Assembly (NCBI RefSeq): GCF_041435355.1
Contig: NZ_CP108442.1
Span: 3,906,001 to 3,970,000, forward strand
Direction: 5' to 3'
DNA from: Streptomyces sp. NBC_01276
Lineage (GTDB): Bacteria > Actinomycetota > Actinomycetes > Streptomycetales > Streptomycetaceae
DNA length: 64,000 nucleotides
The notes under the pieces are model-generated. The model did no database searches, was not told the DNA's origin, and worked only from the letters and a program-made list of their open reading frames with translations. This document shows, in pieces, positions 24,350-32,322 of the stretch (its first letter is position 1; each line of letters starts with the position of its first letter). Position numbers and translations under genes: made by a program.

Positions 24350-24786
24350 CTAGCGCAAGGGGTTGGCCGACGAGGCGGACCCGCACAGCTGCCGGTAGCC
24401 GCGGTCGTCGAAGGCCGCGGCCTTCACGCCGACGCGGGAGATGCCCCGGGCGTCGTCCAGCGAGGTGGTCCAGCTCTGGCTGCTGCCCGAACCGTTGGCG
24501 TTCAGGCGCCACTGCCGGTAGTGGGTGTGCCCGGCGGTGTCGAGCGTGTAGAGGCGTACGCCCGCGATCCGGGAGTCGTCGGCGGTGTCCACGGCCGTCA
24601 GTCGCAGATCGCGCAGGGCGCCCCGGCCGGCCCAGGTCCAGGTGGCACTGCCGTACGCCCCCGGGGAGGAGCAGTCGGTGCTGGTGGAAGCGGCGGCGGA
24701 CGCGGGTGCGACGAGCAGGGCGCCGGCGGCGGCGGCCACGGCCGAGACATCAGCGAACGGAAGACGGTGCGCAAGGGTTCCTCCAT
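24350..24786 (-). pseudogene. Small secreted protein, apparently frameshifted in the signal peptide
   Basis: The C-terminal body (TDCSSPGAYGSATWTWAGRG through YRQLCGSASSANPLR, two Cys) has good codon bias and follows a signal-peptide core AVAAAAGALLVAPASAAA. That frame has no plausible start. In the next frame an ATG at 24786 begins MEEPLRTVFRSLMS, exactly the charged N-region the signal peptide lacks. Joining the two frames near 24745 would give a normal secreted protein, so a one- or two-base indel is likely (real or sequencing error). A 12-bp-arm hairpin (24774-24805) covers the ATG. Confidence 0.55.
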
Positions 24787-24805
24787 CGTGTGGTGGAGGA
24801 ACCCT
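24774..24805. promoter_or_regulatory. Hairpin overlapping a start codon
   Basis: Perfect 12-base arms (AGGGTTCCTCCA at 24774-24785 and TGGAGGAACCCT at 24794-24805) flank an 8-base loop. On the minus-strand transcript the structure buries the ATG at 24786 of the small secreted protein, so it could limit its translation. Confidence 0.6.
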
Positions 24806-24925
24806 CCCGTGACCGGGGTCCCGGCGCACCGAGGCGCACCGGCGCACGCCGGGGCGTACGGCCGCGTCCCGGGGCGCGTGGCCGCGCCGTCCCGGGGAAC
24901 GCGGCCGCGCGGGGCCCCCGGCGTC

Positions 24926-26590
24926 CTACTGCGGGTCGCCGGTGGAGACGACCAGGGTGAACTCCGTCCCGTCCTTGGGGACGTCCGAGCTCGCCGCCGG
25001 CAGCTGCTCCAGGACGGTGTCCTGCCCGTAGACCGCCTCGTCGCGGTCCTGGATGGTGAACCTCCAGCCCGCGGCCTGGATGCACTCCTTCACCGAACGC
25101 AGGTTCTTGTAGCGGAAGTCCGGTGCCACGACCTTCGAGGCGTCCTTGTAGGACTTCGTGGGGCTCTTGCACTTCTCCAGGTCGATCGTGCGCGAGGTGT
25201 CCGGCCCCTTGTGGCCCGCCGCCGCGGGAGCGGACGCGGACGCCGACGTGCCCGGCGAGGCCTCGTCGCCGTCGCCCTCGTCGCCACCCGAGTTCAGCAC
25301 CGCGATCAGGCCGCCGATGGCCAGCAGGGCCACCGCGATCGCCCCGACCACCACCGGGGTGTTCCGCTTCCCGCCACCCGTCGAGGAGGCCGACGGGGCG
25401 GACGTCGGGGAGGGGGAGATGGTGAACGGCGGCGGGGTCTGCGGGGCGTACTGCTGCTGCGGCGCCGGGGTGTGCGGGTACGCGTAACCGCCCTGCGCGT
25501 GCTGCTGCGGCGGGGGCGTCGGCGCGTACGGGGACGGCGGCGGGGTCTGCGCGCCCGGGTACGGCTGCTGGAGCGACTGCGCCGACGGCGCCTGGAACCC
25601 GGAGTCCACCGGCGGGAACACCGCCGAGCCGACGCCCGCCCCGCTGCCGCCCGGACCGGCGCCCGGGACGATGGCCGGAGCCCCGGTCTGTCCGGCCGAC
25701 ATGACCCGCGAGATCTCGTCCCGCATGGCCGAGGCCGTCGGGAAGCGCTCGTTCGGGTTCTTCTTCAGGGCCCGCGCCACCAGGGCGTCCATGGCCGGGG
25801 TGATCGAGCGGTTGATGCTCGACGGAGCCACCGGCTCCTCCTGGACGTGCGCGTACGCGATCGCCAGTGGGGAGTCCGCCTCGAACGGGATCCGGCCCGT
25901 CAGCAGCTGGAACAGCATGATGCCGACCGAATACAGGTCGGACCGGGCGTCCACGCCCCGCCCCAGCGCCTGCTCCGGCGAGAGGTACTGCGGGGTGCCG
26001 ACGACCATGCCGGTCTGCGTCATCGAGGTGACCCCCGACTGCATGGCCCGCGCGATCCCGAAGTCCATGACCTTGACCACGCCGCGCTTGGTCATCATCA
26101 CGTTGCCGGGCTTGATGTCGCGGTGGACCAGGCCCATCTCGTGGCTGGTCTCCAGCGCGGCCAGCACGTCGGCCGTCACCTTCAGCGCCTTGTCGGCCGG
26201 CATCGCCCCGTACTGGTGGACGTCCGCGTCGAGGACGGAGCCGAGCGGCTGCCCCTCCACGTACTCCATGACGATGTACGGCATGACCGTGCCGTCGGCG
26301 CCGGAGGAGCCGAACGTCACCTCGCCCTCGCCGGTGTCGAAGACCGAGACGATATTGGTGTGCGACAGTTTCGCAACAGCCTGCGCTTCCCGCCGGAAGC
26401 GCTCGCGGAAGGAGGCTTCGCGCCCGAGTTCGCTGTGCAGGGTCTTGATGGCGACCTGGCGGTCGAGCGCGGAGTCGTACGCGAGGTAGACCGAGGCCAT
26501 GCCCCCCTCGCCCAGCAAATCCCTTAGCTGGTAACGGCCACCGGCCAGGGAGCCGCCTGCGTACCGGCCCTGTGTGCCGTCCTGGCTCAT
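24926..26590 (-). CDS. PknB-type serine/threonine kinase with one PASTA-like domain
   Basis: A 554-residue receptor kinase. The cytoplasmic kinase domain covers residues 20-280: glycine loop LLGEGGMASVYLAYD, catalytic Lys49, HRDIKPGN (Asp158), DFG (Asp176) and GTPQYLSPEQALGRG. A Pro/Gln-rich juxtamembrane stretch, one TM (VVVGAIAVALLAIGGLIAVL) and an external domain (NLRSVKECIQAAGWRFTIQD through PKDGTEFTLVVSTGDPQ) resembling a single PASTA repeat follow. The ATG at 26590 has GAGGGGAA upstream. It is divergent from a paralogous kinase, with 226 bp between them. Confidence 0.92.
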   Translation of the reverse strand: MSQDGTQGRYAGGSLAGGRYQLRDLLGEGGMASVYLAYDSALDRQVAIKTLHSELGREASFRERFRREAQAVAKLSHTNIVSVFDTGEGEVTFGSSGADGTVMPYIVMEYVEGQPLGSVLDADVHQYGAMPADKALKVTADVLAALETSHEMGLVHRDIKPGNVMMTKRGVVKVMDFGIARAMQSGVTSMTQTGMVVGTPQYLSPEQALGRGVDARSDLYSVGIMLFQLLTGRIPFEADSPLAIAYAHVQEEPVAPSSINRSITPAMDALVARALKKNPNERFPTASAMRDEISRVMSAGQTGAPAIVPGAGPGGSGAGVGSAVFPPVDSGFQAPSAQSLQQPYPGAQTPPPSPYAPTPPPQQHAQGGYAYPHTPAPQQQYAPQTPPPFTISPSPTSAPSASSTGGGKRNTPVVVGAIAVALLAIGGLIAVLNSGGDEGDGDEASPGTSASASAPAAAGHKGPDTSRTIDLEKCKSPTKSYKDASKVVAPDFRYKNLRSVKECIQAAGWRFTIQDRDEAVYGQDTVLEQLPAASSDVPKDGTEFTLVVSTGDPQ

Positions 26591-26816
26591 GACTGTTGCT
26601 TCCCCTCGGGCTGTGTCCCTACGCGTCTGGCTGAGCGCATGTCGCGCCCAGTCTGCCGGAGGGCAAGCACACGTCAAGCCGGTGCCCGCTGCGTGACCAT
26701 GGGGCCACAGGGTGTCTGTGTCCGAACGGTGACCGGTTCGGAGGCTGTAGCGTTCATCGGAGCACCCGATGAGGACCCACCGCTAGAGCGGACGAGAGAG
26801 ACGACGGCGAGGACTG

Positions 26817-28439
26817 ATGGCACCCGAACCCGAGGGAAACGGCGCCGGGATGGCCGACGGTCCTGAGCACTGGGGCGCCGGCGGCCTGGTGGGCGACGGA
26901 CGTTACCGTCTCACCCACCGACTGGGCCGCGGCGGCATGGCGGAGGTCTTCGCCGCCGAGGACGTGCGCCTCGGCCGCACCGTGGCCGTGAAGCTGCTGC
27001 GCGCGGACCTCGCCGAGGACCCGGTCTCCAAGGCCCGCTTCACGCGTGAGGCGCAGTCGGTCGCCGGACTGAACCACCACGCGGTGGTCGCCGTGTACGA
27101 CTCGGGCGAGGACCAGGTCGGCCCGAACGTCGTCCCCTACATCGTGATGGAGCTGGTCGAGGGCCGCACCATCCGCGACCTGCTGATCAGCGCCGAGGCC
27201 CCCGGGCCCGAGCAGGCGCTCATCATCGTCTCCGGCGTGCTGGAAGCGCTGGCGTACTCGCACCAGCACGGCATCGTGCACCGCGACATCAAGCCCGCCA
27301 ACGTCATCATCACCAACACCGGCGCGGTGAAGGTGATGGACTTCGGCATCGCCCGCGCCCTGCACGGCGCGCAGTCGACGATGACCCAGACCGGCATGGT
27401 CATGGGCACCCCGCAGTACCTGTCGCCGGAACAGGCCCTCGGCAAGGCCGTGGACCACCGCAGCGACCTGTACGCGACCGGCTGCCTCCTCTACGAACTC
27501 CTCGCGCTGCGGCCCCCCTTCACCGGTGAGACCCCGCTGTCGGTGGTCTACCAGCACGTCCAGGACGCGCCGGTGCCGCCGTCGCAGCTGCCCGAGGGCC
27601 ACTCGATCCCGCAGGAACTCGACGGCCTGGTCATGCGGTCGCTGGCCAAGGACCCGGACGACCGCTTCCAGAGCGCCGAGGAGATGCGCGGGCTCGTCCA
27701 GTACGCGCTCCAGATGCTCCAGGACCAGGGGCCGAACACCGGCACCTGGAACACCGGCCCCGTCACCATGTCGCTCCCGCACGGCCAGCCGGGCGGCGCG
27801 GCCACCACGGCCATGCCCGCGGGCGGCAACGGCGGCCCGCGTCCGCAGTACAACGCGCACGCCACGACCTCGCAGTTCCAGCAGCCGATGGTGCCCCCGC
27901 TCAACCCCGACGACGGCACCGCCTTCCCCGGCGGCGGCGGTCACGGCGGTCACGGCGGTCCGGGCAACGGCCACGGCGGGTACGGCGGGTACGACGGCGG
28001 CTACGACGGCCGTCGCGGCGGCCGGTGGAAGATGTGGGTGTTCGCGCTGCTCGCGGTCCTCGCGATCGCCGGCGGTGTCGCGTACGCGGTGAAGACCGTG
28101 GGCAACACCGGCAAGGGCGACGGCGGGAAGCCGGGCACCAGCCAGAGCTCTCCGGGCACCACGCAGAGCAGCCCGAACTCGACGCCGGACACCCCGTCGA
28201 ACCCGCCGAGCACCGACTCCGGCGGTTCGCACGAGGAGACGTTCACGCCGACGCCGAGCCGCACCAAGTACACGCCGACGACCAGCCCGTCGTCGACCGC
28301 CGTCACCACCCCGCCGCCGGACACGAAGTCCCCGACGGCCCCGCAGACGACGCCGCCGACCAAGCCGCCGACGACGCCCCCGAAGACGGTGCCGCCCACC
28401 TCCGGTGGCGGCGACAACCCGGCCGGCGAACCGCAGTAA
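26817..28439 (+). CDS. Serine/threonine kinase with single TM and Thr/Pro-rich tail
   Basis: A 540-residue kinase: RLGRGGMAEVFAAEDVRLGR glycine loop, Lys59, HRDIKPAN (Asp157), DFG (Asp175), MGTPQYLSPEQALGK. A Gly/His-rich linker (GGGGHGGHGGPGNGHGGYGG) precedes a TM (MWVFALLAVLAIAGGVAYAV). The extracytoplasmic part is only a Ser/Thr/Pro-rich low-complexity tail without PASTA repeats. It shares nearly all kinase-domain motifs with the divergent neighbour, pointing to an ancient duplication in which only one copy keeps a sensor domain. Confidence 0.92.
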   Translation: MAPEPEGNGAGMADGPEHWGAGGLVGDGRYRLTHRLGRGGMAEVFAAEDVRLGRTVAVKLLRADLAEDPVSKARFTREAQSVAGLNHHAVVAVYDSGEDQVGPNVVPYIVMELVEGRTIRDLLISAEAPGPEQALIIVSGVLEALAYSHQHGIVHRDIKPANVIITNTGAVKVMDFGIARALHGAQSTMTQTGMVMGTPQYLSPEQALGKAVDHRSDLYATGCLLYELLALRPPFTGETPLSVVYQHVQDAPVPPSQLPEGHSIPQELDGLVMRSLAKDPDDRFQSAEEMRGLVQYALQMLQDQGPNTGTWNTGPVTMSLPHGQPGGAATTAMPAGGNGGPRPQYNAHATTSQFQQPMVPPLNPDDGTAFPGGGGHGGHGGPGNGHGGYGGYDGGYDGRRGGRWKMWVFALLAVLAIAGGVAYAVKTVGNTGKGDGGKPGTSQSSPGTTQSSPNSTPDTPSNPPSTDSGGSHEETFTPTPSRTKYTPTTSPSSTAVTTPPPDTKSPTAPQTTPPTKPPTTPPKTVPPTSGGGDNPAGEPQ

Positions 28440-28460
28440 CCACGCGGTCGGATGTACGGA

Positions 28461-28496
28461 AAAAGGCCTGGCGGAATTCATTCCGCCGGGCCTTTT
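28461..28496. terminator. Bidirectional rho-independent terminator
   Basis: Arms 28461-28477 and 28480-28496 are complementary over 17 bases with one G-U pair, and carry an A-tract on one side and a T-tract on the other. It lies between the convergent kinase and PNPOx-like genes, so it ends both transcripts. Confidence 0.93.
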
Positions 28497-28512
28497 AACG
28501 TGAATGTGCTGA

Positions 28513-28956
28513 TCAGAGCATGTGCTGGTACTGCCGGTCCGGCAGAGCGCGCCGGTCCCGGCCGTCCGGACGCCCCGTCAGGGTGTGCACGGTGACGAGC
28601 TGGGGTTCGATTCGCATGTAGACGGGGTCGAACACCGTGCCGTCCGCGAAATGCGGAGTCGGACCGAATAGTTCCAGTTCAGCGGTGGTCGGTTCGACGA
28701 TCCGCGCGGTCCCGGTGAACTGCACCGACCAGAGGTGGGGGTCCGGGGAATTGGAGTTGTCCGCCCCGTACGAGACCACACTGCCGTTGCACGCCTGGTG
28801 GTAGCCGAACCCGGCGTGCATTCTCAGCACGACCTCGCCGTCCACCACGATGTGGCGGGCCAGGGCGAGGAAGGGCAGCGCGCGCATGCTCGTGGCGACC
28901 CGGCCGTAGGGCACGCGGCGCAGCAGTTCGATGGCGTGGAGTTCCTCCGGTGACAT
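28513..28956 (-). CDS. Pyridoxamine 5'-phosphate oxidase-like flavin-binding protein
   Basis: A 147-residue split-beta-barrel protein of the PNPOx-like type found near DevR/DosR regulators: LLRRVPYGRVATSMRALPFL, ALARHIVVDGEVVLRMHAGF and WSVQFTGTARIVEPTTAELE. The ATG at 28956 is chosen because GGAGAG precedes it. An upstream ATG (29037) would add 27 residues of poor quality. Likely binds FMN or F420; the reaction is unknown. It lies downstream of the response-regulator gene on the same strand. Confidence 0.82.
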   Translation of the reverse strand: MSPEELHAIELLRRVPYGRVATSMRALPFLALARHIVVDGEVVLRMHAGFGYHQACNGSVVSYGADNSNSPDPHLWSVQFTGTARIVEPTTAELELFGPTPHFADGTVFDPVYMRIEPQLVTVHTLTGRPDGRDRRALPDRQYQHML

Positions 28957-29129
28957 GCGGACCACTCTCCGGCACCGAGGGGCCTCGGGGAAGAGGAGCC
29001 GGCCCCGATGATCGGGGACGTTGGTCCCGAATGACACGGCCCGGCCGGTGGCACCGGAGCGACCGGGCGGCGCCGGCGCCCGCCGCCGGCTCGAAGGGCG
29101 GTCGGGCCGGGCCGGAGGTCCGCCGGAGA

Positions 29130-29807
29130 CTAGCGCTTCTCCGCCTGGAGGCGCGCCACGTAGGCGGCGGCCTGGGAACGGCGCTCCATCCCCAGCTTCG
29201 ACAGCAGGCTGGAGACGTAGTTCTTGATGGTCTTCTCCGCGAGGTGCAGCCGCTCCCCGATGACGCGGTTCGTCAGGCCCTCGCCGATCAGGTCGAGGAT
29301 CTTGCGCTCCTGCTCGGTGAGGTTCGAGAGGCGGTCGTCACCCTTGCCGTTCTTGCCGTCGCGCAGTCGCTCCAGCACCCGCGCGGTCGCGACCGGGTCC
29401 AGCAGCGACTTGCCGGCCGCCACGTCCCGTACGGCGCTGAGCAGCTCGTTCCCCCGGATGGCCTTCAGGACGTAGCCCGAGGCACCGGCCATGATCGCGT
29501 CGAAGAGGGCCTCGTCATCGGCGAACGAGGTCAGCATCAGGCACTTGATGTCCTCGTTCTGGGAGCGCACCTCGCGGCAGACCTCGACCCCACTGCCGTC
29601 CGGGAGCCGTACGTCGAGAACGGCCACGTCGGGGCGGGTGGCCGGGATGCGCACGAGCGCGTCCGCGGCGGTACCGGCCTCACCGACGATCTCGATGTCG
29701 TCTTCTACCGACAAGAGCTCATGAACGCCCCGACGTACCACTTCGTGGTCGTCCAGGAGGAATACCTTGATTTTTCCGTCTTCGTGCACAAAGTCATCTT
29801 CACACAC
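29130..29807 (-). CDS. Orphan NarL/LuxR-type response regulator (DevR-like)
   Basis: A 225-residue response regulator: receiver domain KVFLLDDHEVVRRGVHELLS with phospho-acceptor Asp65 in VAVLDVRLPDGSG, and conserved Thr in CLMLTSFADDEALFDAIMAG. The GerE-type HTH is LTEQERKILDLIGEGLTNRV then AEKTIKNYVSSLLSKLGMER. It starts with GTG behind AAGGGGTGAG; a GTG six codons downstream is an alternative. No histidine kinase is adjacent, so it is an orphan. It resembles actinobacterial DevR/DosR dormancy regulators (family inference). Confidence 0.92.
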   Translation of the reverse strand: MCEDDFVHEDGKIKVFLLDDHEVVRRGVHELLSVEDDIEIVGEAGTAADALVRIPATRPDVAVLDVRLPDGSGVEVCREVRSQNEDIKCLMLTSFADDEALFDAIMAGASGYVLKAIRGNELLSAVRDVAAGKSLLDPVATARVLERLRDGKNGKGDDRLSNLTEQERKILDLIGEGLTNRVIGERLHLAEKTIKNYVSSLLSKLGMERRSQAAAYVARLQAEKR

Positions 29808-30114
29808 TCACCCCTTCCCTGGCGGAGTTACCCGGGATAACGTGCCGTTGTTCCGGCCCCCTGCAAGGCTGTGACCAGTCGTTGTTCCCACAGCCGCCGA
29901 TTTACTTGGATATCCAAGCAAAAACGCAGGTCAAGTGGGGTTTCGCAGTTATGCGACGCACTGGGTAACGTGCATTGCGCAGGGCACTCGCCGGGGCACC
30001 TGTCACGCCTGAATCCCGTACGTGCCGTGCACCCACCCCGTGCCCGGGTACGGATACAGGTGAGCCGCACTGGTCCCCGGAGAACCCGGGTGCCGGACCG
30101 ACGGAGGAGCACAC
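29808..30114. promoter_or_regulatory. Divergent control region with a 14-bp palindrome
   Basis: The 307-bp gap between the response regulator and the second E1alpha gene is AT-richer than its surroundings. It contains the perfect palindrome CTTGGATATCCAAG (29905-29918) and shorter dyads (CGCA-GTTA-TGCG near 29946). No gene is visible. It is the likely target of the adjacent response regulator or of an Lrp/MarR-type protein. Confidence 0.6.
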
Positions 30115-31323
30115 GTGACCGTGGAGAGCACTGCCGCGCGCAAGCCGCGACGCAGCAGCGGCACCAAGCGGGCGGCTGGCGCGGCGAGCGCCCGCAAGAC
30201 CGCCGCTGCCACCGCACAGCCGCACGACGCCGAACCTCAGCTCGTACAGCTGCTGACGCCCGAAGGTGAACGGGTCGACGCCGGGGACCACCCCGACGTC
30301 GCGGAGTTCGCGCCCTTCGTCGCGGACATCACCACCGAGGACCTGCGCGGGCTCTACCGCGACATGGTCCTGACCCGCCGCTTCGACGGTGAGGCGACCG
30401 CTCTCCAGCGCCAGGGCGAGCTGGGCCTGTGGGCCTCGCTGCTCGGCCAGGAGGCCGCACAGATCGGCTCCGGCCGGGCCCTGCGCGACGACGACTACGT
30501 CTTCCCGACCTACCGCGAGCACGGTGTGGCCTGGTGCCGGGGCGTCGACCCGACGAACCTGCTCGGCATGTTCCGCGGCGTGAACCACGGCGGCTGGGAC
30601 CCGAACACCAACAACTTCCACCTGTACACGATCGTCATCGGCTCGCAGACGCTGCACGCGACCGGCTACGCCATGGGCGTGGCCAAGGACGGCGCCGACT
30701 CCGCGGTCATCGCGTACTTCGGCGACGGCGCGTCCAGCCAGGGCGACGTCATGGAGGCGTTCAACTTCTCCGCCGTGTACAACTCGCCCGTCGTGTTCTT
30801 CTGCCAGAACAACCAGTGGGCGATCTCCGAGCCGACCGAGCGCCAGATGCGCGTGCCGCTCTACCAGCGCGCCCAGGGCTTCGGCTTCCCCGGCATCCGC
30901 GTGGACGGCAACGACGTCCTCGCCTGCCTCGCGGTCACCCGCTGGGCCCTGGAGCGGGCCCGCCGGGGAGAGGGCCCGACCCTGGTCGAGGCGTTCACGT
31001 ACCGCATGGGCGCGCACACCACCTCCGACGACCCGACCAAGTACCGGCGGGACGAGGAGACGGCGGCCTGGGAGTCCAAGGACCCGATCCTGCGCCTGAA
31101 GGCCCACCTGCTCGCCTCCGGCGGCGCCGACGAGGCCTTCTTCGCGGAGCTGGAGGCCGAGAGCGAGACGCTCGGCAAGCACGTGCGCGAGGTCGTGCGC
31201 TCCATGCCGGACCCCGACACCATGGCGATCTTCGAGAACGTCTACGCGGACGGGCACGCGCTCGTCGACGAGGAGCGCGCGCAGTTCGCCGCCTACCTCG
31301 CGTCCTTCGAGGGTGGGGAGTGA
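30115..31323 (+). CDS. 2-oxoacid dehydrogenase E1 alpha subunit (second bkd-type operon)
   Basis: A 402-residue E1 alpha with a 40-residue basic Ala/Lys/Arg-rich N-terminal extension not present in the first copy. The ThDP motif is VIAYFGDGASSQGDVMEAFN ending CQNNQ. YVFPTYREHGVAWCRGVDPT and FTYRMGAHTTSDDPTKYRRD are diagnostic. The GTG start has GGAGGAG at good spacing. Sequence type is branched-chain/acetoin-like rather than AceE. It is probably one of the two bkd complexes that Streptomyces uses for isobutyryl-, isovaleryl- and 2-methylbutyryl-CoA (family knowledge). Confidence 0.9.
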   Translation: MTVESTAARKPRRSSGTKRAAGAASARKTAAATAQPHDAEPQLVQLLTPEGERVDAGDHPDVAEFAPFVADITTEDLRGLYRDMVLTRRFDGEATALQRQGELGLWASLLGQEAAQIGSGRALRDDDYVFPTYREHGVAWCRGVDPTNLLGMFRGVNHGGWDPNTNNFHLYTIVIGSQTLHATGYAMGVAKDGADSAVIAYFGDGASSQGDVMEAFNFSAVYNSPVVFFCQNNQWAISEPTERQMRVPLYQRAQGFGFPGIRVDGNDVLACLAVTRWALERARRGEGPTLVEAFTYRMGAHTTSDDPTKYRRDEETAAWESKDPILRLKAHLLASGGADEAFFAELEAESETLGKHVREVVRSMPDPDTMAIFENVYADGHALVDEERAQFAAYLASFEGGE

Positions 31324-31328
31324 CCACC

Positions 31329-32309
31329 ATGGCCATCGAGAAGATGTCGATCGCGAAGGCGCTCAACGAGTCGCTGCGCAAAGCCATGGAGACGGACCCC
31401 AAGGTCCTGATCATGGGCGAGGACGTCGGCAAGCTGGGCGGTGTCTTCCGCATCACCGACGGACTCCAGAAGGACTTCGGCGAGGAGCGGGTCATCGACA
31501 CCCCGCTCGCCGAGTCGGGCATCGTCGGCACCGCCATCGGCCTGGCCCTGCGCGGGTACCGGCCGGTCGTGGAGATCCAGTTCGACGGTTTCGTCTTCCC
31601 CGCGTACGACCAGATCGTCACGCAGCTCGCGAAGATGCACGCCCGTTCCCTCGGCACGATCAAGCTGCCGGTCGTCATCCGCATCCCGTACGCCGGCGGC
31701 ATCGGCGCGGTCGAGCACCACAGCGAGTCCCCGGAGACGCTCTTCGCGCACGTCCCGGGCCTGAAGGTGGTCTCGCCGTCCAACGCCAGCGACGCCTACT
31801 GGATGCTCCAGCAGGCGATCCTCAGCGACGACCCGGTGATCTTCTTCGAGCCGAAGCGCCGCTACTGGGACAAGGGCGAGGTCGACGTCGACGCCATTCC
31901 CGGCGAGCTGCACAAGGCGCGCGTCACCCGCTCCGGCACCGACCTGACCCTGGCGGCCTACGGCCCCATGGTGAAGGTCTGCATGGAGGCGGCGGCCGCG
32001 GCGGCCGAGGAGGGCAAGTCGGTGGAGGTCGTCGACCTGCGCTCGATGTCCCCCGTCGACTTCGACGGGCTGCAGGCCTCGGTCGAGCGCACCCGCCGGC
32101 TCGTGGTCGTCCACGAGGCGCCGGTGTTCCTGGGCGTGGGCGCGGAGATCGCCGCCCGCATCACGGAGCGGTGCTTCTACCACCTGGAGGCTCCGGTGCT
32201 GCGCGTGGGCGGGTTCCACGCCCCGTACCCGCCGGCCCGCCTGGAGGACGAGTACCTGCCGGGCCTGGACAGGGTGCTCGACGCCGTCGACCGCTCGCTG
32301 GCGTACTGA
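31329..32309 (+). CDS. 2-oxoacid dehydrogenase E1 beta subunit (second operon)
   Basis: A 326-residue E1 beta: LIMGEDVGKLGGVFRITDGL, DTPLAESGIVGTAIGLALRG, RIPYAGGIGAVEHHSESPET and VVDLRSMSPVDFDGLQASVE. The ATG at 31329 has GTGGGGAG upstream. A GTG at 31320 overlapping the previous stop (GTGA) is an equally coupled alternative that adds three residues. It is closely similar to the copy at 11075-12082, so the operons are paralogous. Confidence 0.92.
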   Translation: MAIEKMSIAKALNESLRKAMETDPKVLIMGEDVGKLGGVFRITDGLQKDFGEERVIDTPLAESGIVGTAIGLALRGYRPVVEIQFDGFVFPAYDQIVTQLAKMHARSLGTIKLPVVIRIPYAGGIGAVEHHSESPETLFAHVPGLKVVSPSNASDAYWMLQQAILSDDPVIFFEPKRRYWDKGEVDVDAIPGELHKARVTRSGTDLTLAAYGPMVKVCMEAAAAAAEEGKSVEVVDLRSMSPVDFDGLQASVERTRRLVVVHEAPVFLGVGAEIAARITERCFYHLEAPVLRVGGFHAPYPPARLEDEYLPGLDRVLDAVDRSLAY

Positions 32310-32322
32310 GGAGAGCCCTGCC

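Noticed and set aside
31320..31331. GTG at 31320 as the E1 beta start
   Set aside because: Possible, but the ATG at 31329 has better spacing to GTGGGGAG and matches the usual MAxEKMS start; kept as an alternative.
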